From: Pandoraea commovens
GTDB lineage: Bacteria; Pseudomonadota; Gammaproteobacteria; Burkholderiales; Burkholderiaceae
Assembly (NCBI RefSeq): GCF_902459615.1
Contig: NZ_CABPSA010000001.1
Location: 248,001 to 312,000 of the forward strand
DNA length: 64,000 bases
Direction of reading: 5' to 3'
In this document: positions 58,874-64,000 of the stretch, in pieces
Numbering within the stretch: the stretch's first letter is position 1
How the letters are laid out: every line of letters begins with the position of its first letter
The notes under the pieces: model-generated
Told to the model about the DNA's origin: nothing
Seen by the model: the letters and a program-made list of their open reading frames with translations, nothing else
Databases searched by the model: none
Program-made: the position numbers and the translations under genes

Positions 58874-60057
58874 TCGCCTGACTCCCCGGACGTCGGTGCC
58901 CACTGGCTGTTCTTGCGACCAAGCAGGTGCCCGGCGATCATGTTTTTGTGAATCTGCAGGGTGCCGCCGTAAATCGATCCGCCGCGCACTTCGCGATACA
59001 ACCCTTCGACGGGATACTCCGCCATGTAGCCGTAGCCGCCGAGAAGCTGAATAGCGTCGTCGCAGATTTCCTTCGCGGCCTGTGCGACGTAGACTTTTGC
59101 CACCGACGTCTCCAGCGGCGACGGCAGTCCGCTTGCGGTGTTCGATGCCGCACGGTAGGTCAGCATCTGGGCTGCTTCGAGCTTGACCTTCATGTCGGCC
59201 AGCATCCATTGCAAACCCTGGAAGTCGGCCAGTTCGCGGCCGAACTGCTTACGCTCCTGCACATACTGCAGCGCGAACTCGAACGCCGCCTGCGCGGAGC
59301 CGAGCATGCGCGAGATGCTGCCCAGCCGCTCCACGTTGTACACGCTGATCAGCTTCGCAAATGCACGACTCTCCGCTAGGATGTTCACCTTCGGCACGCG
59401 GCAGTCGTCGAAGTACAGCTCATACTGCCGTTCGCCAGCCATGTTCAACGTCCCGCCGCTGCACGAGAATCCGGGTGCATCGTGCGGCACCATGATGGCG
59501 CCGATGTCGCTCGCACGGCCGGTATTGCCGAAGCGGCAATAGAGCATCGTGTAGTGATGCCCTTTTGCCGCGCTGATGAAGATCTTCTGGCCATTGATGA
59601 TGACGTCGTCGCCCTCGATGCGCGCGCGCGTCTTCATTGCCGTGGCGGCCGATCCCGCATCCGGCTCGGTGATGCCGATCGACACGCCGATCTCGCCGCG
59701 TGCGACACCGCCCACGAAACGCGTCTTCTGCGCCTGCGTGCCCAGCTCCAGCACGGCGCCGATGGCGCCGGTGGAGGTGCGGTGCGCCAGACCGCCCAGC
59801 GTGGAGTCGACACGCTGAATGGTCTGGATCAGCAGCAGGGTCTCCAGCAGCGGCAGGCCCATGCCGCCATACTCCTGCGGCATGTTCAACGCCAGCAGTC
59901 CGGCTTCGGCCATCTGTCGGCGTAGCCGTTGCAACGGCGCGAAGTCGCCCTTGGTCTCGGCCTCGTGCGCCTCCTTGGCGAACGGGAGCAACTGACGACA
60001 CAACTTCTCGGTGGCATCAATCAGTTCGCGCTGCGATTCGGTGAGCTGAAAATCCAT
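58870..60057 (-). CDS. Acyl-CoA dehydrogenase
   Basis: A 395-residue flavoenzyme with the family parts: GVSIGITEPDAGSAATAMKTRA (FAD/substrate region), IINGQKIFISAAKGHHYT and QLLGGYGYMAEYPVEGLYREVRGGSIYGGT. The position where many family members have the catalytic Glu (IYEGT) is Gly here (IYGGT), as in a subgroup that places the base elsewhere. It would make a 2-enoyl-CoA. It starts 64 bases after the previous gene's stop. Confidence 0.9.
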   Translation of the reverse strand: MDFQLTESQRELIDATEKLCRQLLPFAKEAHEAETKGDFAPLQRLRRQMAEAGLLALNMPQEYGGMGLPLLETLLLIQTIQRVDSTLGGLAHRTSTGAIGAVLELGTQAQKTRFVGGVARGEIGVSIGITEPDAGSAATAMKTRARIEGDDVIINGQKIFISAAKGHHYTMLYCRFGNTGRASDIGAIMVPHDAPGFSCSGGTLNMAGERQYELYFDDCRVPKVNILAESRAFAKLISVYNVERLGSISRMLGSAQAAFEFALQYVQERKQFGRELADFQGLQWMLADMKVKLEAAQMLTYRAASNTASGLPSPLETSVAKVYVAQAAKEICDDAIQLLGGYGYMAEYPVEGLYREVRGGSIYGGTLQIHKNMIAGHLLGRKNSQWAPTSGESGE

Positions 60058-60120
60058 GAAAACTCTCGAAGTCTTGGTTGACGGGATAGGTCCGGTGTAT
60101 CCAACGTATAAGCGCGGGGC

Positions 60121-61299
60121 TCAGCGCTGCAGCGTCGAATCGAAGGACTCGCCCAGTTCGGCTGCACCTACGATCTGTGCCGTCTTGTCGTGCCCGACGT
60201 GCAGGATGTGCGTGTTCAGATCGCGAATCAGACGCGCCAGCGGGAACTCGTCGAACAGTGCCGTCGAACCGGCCAGCATGATCAGCGTGTGCGACATCTC
60301 CAGTGCCGCATGCGCGCAGATCGATTTCGCTTGCATGGAGATCAGTTCCGCGCGTTGCACATCGCCCGTGCGCCAGGCGTCGATGGCGTTCTCGAAGACG
60401 ACTTGTGCCCCATGCAACTGGGTCTTCGCCTCGCCCATGCGCAACTGCACGAACGGGTCTTTGCCCCGGCCGCGCTCGACCAGACTCTGACGCACCCACT
60501 CGTAAGCGCCTTCGATCATGCCGAGGTAGTTCGCCGTGAATCCGAGGTGGAAGCGTCCCTGCCAGCGTCCGCGCGGGTAGACGCCTGGCTCGCCGAGCAC
60601 GTGGAGTTCGTCGATGAAGACGTCGTTCAGGTAGATCTCCGGGCTCGGACACACGCGCATGCCGGTCGGGCGATACCAGTCGTGATTGACGCTGAGCCCC
60701 TCCATTCCCGGCTCGACGATGACCATCAGATGCGACTTGAAGTACTCGGTTTCCCCTTCGATGGTCGCGAATACGATGGCGACGCCGTTCTCATAGCCAT
60801 TCGTCGCATAGTTCTTGTTGCCGTTGACGATGTAGCCGCCGTCGACCTTCTTTGCCGTGGTCTTAAGCACGTACATGTGCTTGCGCCCGGCCTCGCTGCC
60901 GACGAACGAAGACACGCTCATCCCCTGCGTCATAGGCTTCACGAAGCGCTCGCGCTGCGCATCTGTCCCCAGTTCGTCGAGTGCCCACGCCACGTGGTTC
61001 TGTACCTGCATGCAGTGCGCTGTGCCCGGCGACACACGAGCCACGCGCCGCATCGCTTGCAGGAATGTGGCCGGATCGGACGACATGACGTTGCTGCCAA
61101 GACCACCGTGCTCCTTACGCACGGTGGCGGTGAGCAGGCCGAGTTCGAACAGGTCCTGCAAGTTCTCGAACGGCATGCCAGCCGCGTCGTGATACGCGCG
61201 CTCACGTGCCGGAAAGCGGCTTTGCACGACCGATTCCAGTGCGGCGAGCACCTCGGGGTTGCCCTGCCGGGACAATGAAGGGGTTTCCGCAAAATTCAT
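60121..61299 (-). CDS. Acyl-CoA dehydrogenase-like protein, probable flavin monooxygenase
   Basis: A 392-residue acyl-CoA dehydrogenase-fold protein. Core parts SVSSFVGSEAGRKHMYVLKTTAKK and YIVNGNKNYATNGYENG are kept, but the C-terminus lacks the IYxGT motif and instead ends LIRDLNTHILHVGHDKTAQIVGAAELG, like class D flavin monooxygenases (DszC/SfnC type). With a flavin reductase in the same operon, a two-component oxygenase is plausible. ATG 61299 follows CAGGAGGCAAC and overlaps the ABC gene stop by four bases. Confidence 0.78.
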   Translation of the reverse strand: MNFAETPSLSRQGNPEVLAALESVVQSRFPARERAYHDAAGMPFENLQDLFELGLLTATVRKEHGGLGSNVMSSDPATFLQAMRRVARVSPGTAHCMQVQNHVAWALDELGTDAQRERFVKPMTQGMSVSSFVGSEAGRKHMYVLKTTAKKVDGGYIVNGNKNYATNGYENGVAIVFATIEGETEYFKSHLMVIVEPGMEGLSVNHDWYRPTGMRVCPSPEIYLNDVFIDELHVLGEPGVYPRGRWQGRFHLGFTANYLGMIEGAYEWVRQSLVERGRGKDPFVQLRMGEAKTQLHGAQVVFENAIDAWRTGDVQRAELISMQAKSICAHAALEMSHTLIMLAGSTALFDEFPLARLIRDLNTHILHVGHDKTAQIVGAAELGESFDSTLQR

Positions 61300-62369
61300 G
61301 TTGCCTCCTGAAAGGGGACCGCCTGAGCTTCCGGAGCGGAGGTCTTGGCGGTTTCTATCGCTTTCGGGCCGATGGCGCGCGCAGCGGTGTTCGCTGTCGC
61401 GACGGGAATCGTCTCCGCGAAATGACACGTCACCCAGTGGCGCGGCGCAATCTCCCGCGCGACCGGCTTCTCCTCACGACACCGCGCTGCCGCATGCGGG
61501 CAACGCGGATGAAACGGGCATCCCGACGGGGGATTCATCGGCGACGGAATTTCGCCGGCCACCGCCTGTTCGCCGCTGCCGCCGCGCGCGTCGACGGACG
61601 CAATCAGCGCCTGCGTATACGGATGACGCGCGCCTCGCATCAGCGTCGCGGTATCCGCGACCTCCATGAACTCTCCGAGGTACAGCACTCCGATGCGCTG
61701 GCTCATGTACGCCACGACCGCCAGGTCGTGAGAGATCAGCAGATAGGTCAGATCGAGCGTGCCCTGCAGGTCCTTGAGCAGGTTCAGGATCTGCGCCTGA
61801 ATCGACACATCGAGTGCGGAAACCGGCTCGTCGAGGATCATGCAGCGCGGGCTGAGACTGAGCGCGCGTGCAATCGCTACGCGCTGACGTTGTCCGCCGG
61901 ACAACTCATGCGGGAACTTGCGTCCTGCGCCGCTCGGCAGCCCGACGAGTCGCAGGAGTTCGTCGACGCGCTGGACGCGACCGGCATCGTCGAGCGTGCG
62001 ATGGATGCGCAACGGCTCGTCGATAATCCGGCCGACGCGCATGCGCGGATTCAGCGCGCTGTACGGGTCTTGCAAGACGGGTTGCAACACACGATGAAAG
62101 TGTTCGCGTGCCTGTGCGCTTAGTTGCTGGATGTCTTGCCCGTCAACCTTGACTTCGCCGCTCGTTGCCGGTTCGGCCAGCATCAGCATCTTGGCGATGG
62201 TGCTCTTGCCTGAGCCTGACTCTCCCACCAGGCCGAAGGTCGCACCGGGTTCCACGTCAAAGGTGACGCCGGCCACGGCATGCAGCGGCCGGGCGCGACC
62301 CAGCAAGCCGCGGCGCACATCGTAGGTTTTTCGGAGATTGCGCACGGAAAGATACGGTTGAGACATCAC
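61296..62369 (-). CDS. ABC transporter ATPase, DppF/OppF type
   Basis: A 357-residue ATPase. Walker A GESGSGKST, signature LSGGQRQRVAIARAL and Walker B CMILDEPVSALD are intact, and the C-terminal oligopeptide-type extension has the Cys motif GCPFHPRCPHAAARCREEKP. It drives uptake of peptides or similar solutes, usually with a DppD partner, here the next gene. It overlaps both neighbours by four bases. Confidence 0.92.
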   Translation of the reverse strand: MMSQPYLSVRNLRKTYDVRRGLLGRARPLHAVAGVTFDVEPGATFGLVGESGSGKSTIAKMLMLAEPATSGEVKVDGQDIQQLSAQAREHFHRVLQPVLQDPYSALNPRMRVGRIIDEPLRIHRTLDDAGRVQRVDELLRLVGLPSGAGRKFPHELSGGQRQRVAIARALSLSPRCMILDEPVSALDVSIQAQILNLLKDLQGTLDLTYLLISHDLAVVAYMSQRIGVLYLGEFMEVADTATLMRGARHPYTQALIASVDARGGSGEQAVAGEIPSPMNPPSGCPFHPRCPHAAARCREEKPVAREIAPRHWVTCHFAETIPVATANTAARAIGPKAIETAKTSAPEAQAVPFQEAT

Positions 62370-63436
62370 GCCACCTCCCTGCGCACGCGCGCTGCACCAT
62401 TCACTGCGGCGTCGGCATTGGCGTCGCCAGTCTCATGACCGCGCGGTGCAGACGGTTGCGTCCACATCTGCATGGTCTGCCAGCACGCGCTGCGGCGCGC
62501 CCCGCCCTGCCACTCGAACCAATCCGGATACTCGTCGCGGCATTGCTGCGTCGCGAGCGGACAGCGCGGCGCGAACCGGCAACCCTGAGGCCACTCGGTG
62601 AGGCCCGGCTGCTGCCCCGGAATCGCTTCGAGACGCTTCTCGTAGCGTCCCAGCGACGGCACGGCACGCAGCAATCCTGCTGTGTACGGATGCGCCGGGC
62701 GCGCGAACACATCGGCAATCGGCCCCGATTCGACAATGCGACCGCCGTACATGATCGCGACGTCGTCACAGAACTGCGATGCCAGGTGCAGGTCGTGTGT
62801 GACGAAGATCAACGCCATGTTGCGTTGCTGCTGAAGCTCACGCAGGAGCTTGAGAATCTGGAGCTGCACGGTGACATCGAGCGCGGTCGTCGGCTCGTCG
62901 CAAATGAGCAATTCCGGCGAGAGCGCAATGTTGATGGCGATCGATACGCGCTGACGCATGCCACCGCTGAACTGAAACGGGTAGCTGTCCAGACGCTCCA
63001 GCGCAGCCGGAATCTTCACGCGCTCGAGCACATCGACACACAGACGGCGCAGTTCGGCCTTGTCGCGAATGCCCCGATGCACGCGAAAGATCTCGGCGAC
63101 CTGGTCGCCGATGGTCAGCAGCGGGTTGAGCGACGTCATGGCATCCTGCAAAATCATGCCGATCTCGCGGCCGCGAATCTTTGCCATTTCCGCATGCGAG
63201 AGCCGAGTGAGATCGCGCCCCTTGTAGCGCACTTCCCCCTGTACGACCCGACCGTTCGACGGTAGCAGGCCGAGCAGCGTATTGCACGTCATGCTCTTGC
63301 CCGAGCCGGACTCGCCGACCAGTGCCAGCGAGCGCCCTGCTTCGACGCGCAGGCTCACGTTGTCCACCGCCGTGACGACACCCTGCTTGCCGCGCAGCAT
63401 CGTCGTAAGATTCTTCGCTTCGAGGAGTATCGTCAT
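62366..63436 (-). CDS. ABC transporter ATPase, DppD/OppD type
   Basis: A 356-residue ATPase with Walker A GESGSGKSM, signature FSGGMRQRVSIAINIAL, Walker B LLICDEPTTALDVTVQ and the tail Cys motif CRFAPRCPLATQQCRDEYP. It pairs with the DppF-type subunit. ATG 63436 shares its A with the permease stop (TGATG) and follows GAGGGGG; GTG 63442 is possible. Confidence 0.92.
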   Translation of the reverse strand: MTILLEAKNLTTMLRGKQGVVTAVDNVSLRVEAGRSLALVGESGSGKSMTCNTLLGLLPSNGRVVQGEVRYKGRDLTRLSHAEMAKIRGREIGMILQDAMTSLNPLLTIGDQVAEIFRVHRGIRDKAELRRLCVDVLERVKIPAALERLDSYPFQFSGGMRQRVSIAINIALSPELLICDEPTTALDVTVQLQILKLLRELQQQRNMALIFVTHDLHLASQFCDDVAIMYGGRIVESGPIADVFARPAHPYTAGLLRAVPSLGRYEKRLEAIPGQQPGLTEWPQGCRFAPRCPLATQQCRDEYPDWFEWQGGARRSACWQTMQMWTQPSAPRGHETGDANADAAVNGAARVRREVA

Positions 63437-64000
63437 CACCACCCCCTCGACATCGTCGGACTTAGCCGGTCACGTAGCGCGTCGCCGAGCTGGTTCGCCA
63501 GCAGCACGGTCACCATCAATACGATCCCCGGAATACCGCAGATCCACCACGCGGTTTCCAGATAGCCCCGGCCATCGGCGATCATGGCGCCCCACGACGG
63601 CGTCGGCGGCTGAACGCCCAGGCCGAGAAACGAGAGCGTTGCCTCGAGAATGATGATGGTGCCGATGTCGAGCGTGGCAAGCACGATGAAGGTGTTGACC
63701 ACGTTCGGGACGATATGGGCAAACATCACGCGAAAGCGCGACGCGCCCGCGAGTTTGGCGAGCAGCACGAAGTCGCGTGAGCGCAACGACAACGCCTCGG
63801 CGCGGGTGACACGGGCGAAGCGGGCCCAGTTGGCCAGACTCAGCACGATCACCAGATTGAAGACGCTGAACCCGATGGCGCCGACGAGCACCAGCGCGAG
63901 AATCACCGCCGGCAAGGCCAGTTGGATGTCGGCGATGCGCATGGCGACGGCGTCGACCCACCCGCCGAGATAGCCCGCAGCAATGCCGAACAGGCTGCCG
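63436..64000 (-). CDS. ABC transporter permease, DppC/OppC type, partial
   Basis: The gene enters from the right edge and ends at TGA 63438-63436. The visible 187 residues include GSLFGIAAGYLGGWVDAVAMRIADIQLALPAVILALVL, the EAA-like loop LLAKLAGASRFRVMFAHIVPNV and LEATLSFLGLGVQPPTPSWGAMI, the standard parts of DppC-type permeases. The 5' portion, a DppB partner and a binding protein are expected beyond the window. Confidence 0.92.
   Translation of the reverse strand, partial: GSLFGIAAGYLGGWVDAVAMRIADIQLALPAVILALVLVGAIGFSVFNLVIVLSLANWARFARVTRAEALSLRSRDFVLLAKLAGASRFRVMFAHIVPNVVNTFIVLATLDIGTIIILEATLSFLGLGVQPPTPSWGAMIADGRGYLETAWWICGIPGIVLMVTVLLANQLGDALRDRLSPTMSRGW

Noticed and set aside
1-64000. 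tRNA, rRNA or tmRNA genes
   Set aside because: No cloverleaf with a TTCRANNC arm or rRNA core sequence was recognised on either strand.

Overview
The window looks like a chromosome of a GC-rich betaproteobacterium in the Burkholderia/Pandoraea group. This rests on gene content (phasin, BCAM0308-type zinc-ribbon protein, YqaE/Pmp3 peptide, DUF1348 protein, many universal stress proteins), high third-position GC and Shine-Dalgarno-led operons. No rRNA, tRNA or CRISPR array was seen.

Region 1 (1 to about 10,960) is a lower-GC acquired island. Its right side is a Tn7-like transposition module, all on the minus strand: a DDE transposase of TnsB type, a TnsC-type AAA ATPase and a TniQ protein. Repeated 20-bp motifs beside the transposase look like transposase-binding sites at the element end, and the next chromosomal gene (pmp3/yqaE) points its 3' end at that end. 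The cargo holds a DEDDh exonuclease, a three-helix membrane protein, a RloC/Rad50-like ABC ATPase with a zinc-hook-like CxxC and a C-terminal R-x5-H (HEPN-like) motif, and a UvrD-type helicase that carries a frameshift and runs off the left edge. The ATPase-helicase pair is the best candidate for a poorly described defence system.

Region 2 (11,055 to 13,919) returns to chromosomal genes: Pmp3, a TetR regulator with a perfect 13-bp inverted repeat at its promoter, a DUF1348 protein, cytochrome b561 and a secreted protein of unknown role.

Region 3 (about 14,000 to 45,200) matches in content the low-oxygen-activated (lxa) locus known from Burkholderia cenocepacia: eight universal stress protein genes, two three-BON-domain proteins, Hsp20, phasin, nitroreductases, an NRAMP relative, thymidine phosphorylase plus PRPP synthetase, two zinc alcohol dehydrogenases, a CHASE-PAS histidine kinase, a NarL-type response regulator, a beta-CASP metallo-hydrolase and an FNR-type regulator with its four iron-sulfur cysteines. 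I located twelve FNR-like boxes (TTGAY-N4-RTCAA or close). Most sit 41.5 or about 61.5 bases from a usable -10 element, which suggests that the FNR protein encoded here switches the whole region on without oxygen. One box drives a predicted structured RNA of about 133 nt (32505-32637, minus) ending in a strong intrinsic terminator; it is either a small RNA or the leader of the phasin operon. A nitroreductase gene in this region is broken by an in-frame TGA.

Region 4 (45,400 to 53,500) is mixed metabolism and regulation: a secreted isochorismatase-fold hydrolase, a DUF4822 protein, an MBL hydrolase, a GlxA regulator facing a DJ-1/PfpI protein, an MFS carrier, a 26-residue mini-protein, a LysR regulator and an SDR oxidoreductase.

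Region 5 (53,500 to 64,000) has a secreted lyase of the fumarase/argininosuccinate lyase superfamily divergent from an IclR regulator. Beyond it lies a long minus-strand operon with overlapping genes: peptide-type ABC transporter, an acyl-CoA-dehydrogenase-like probable flavin monooxygenase, an acyl-CoA dehydrogenase, thiolase, paired hot-dog hydratases and a flavin reductase. It looks like uptake and CoA-dependent breakdown of an unidentified carboxylate.
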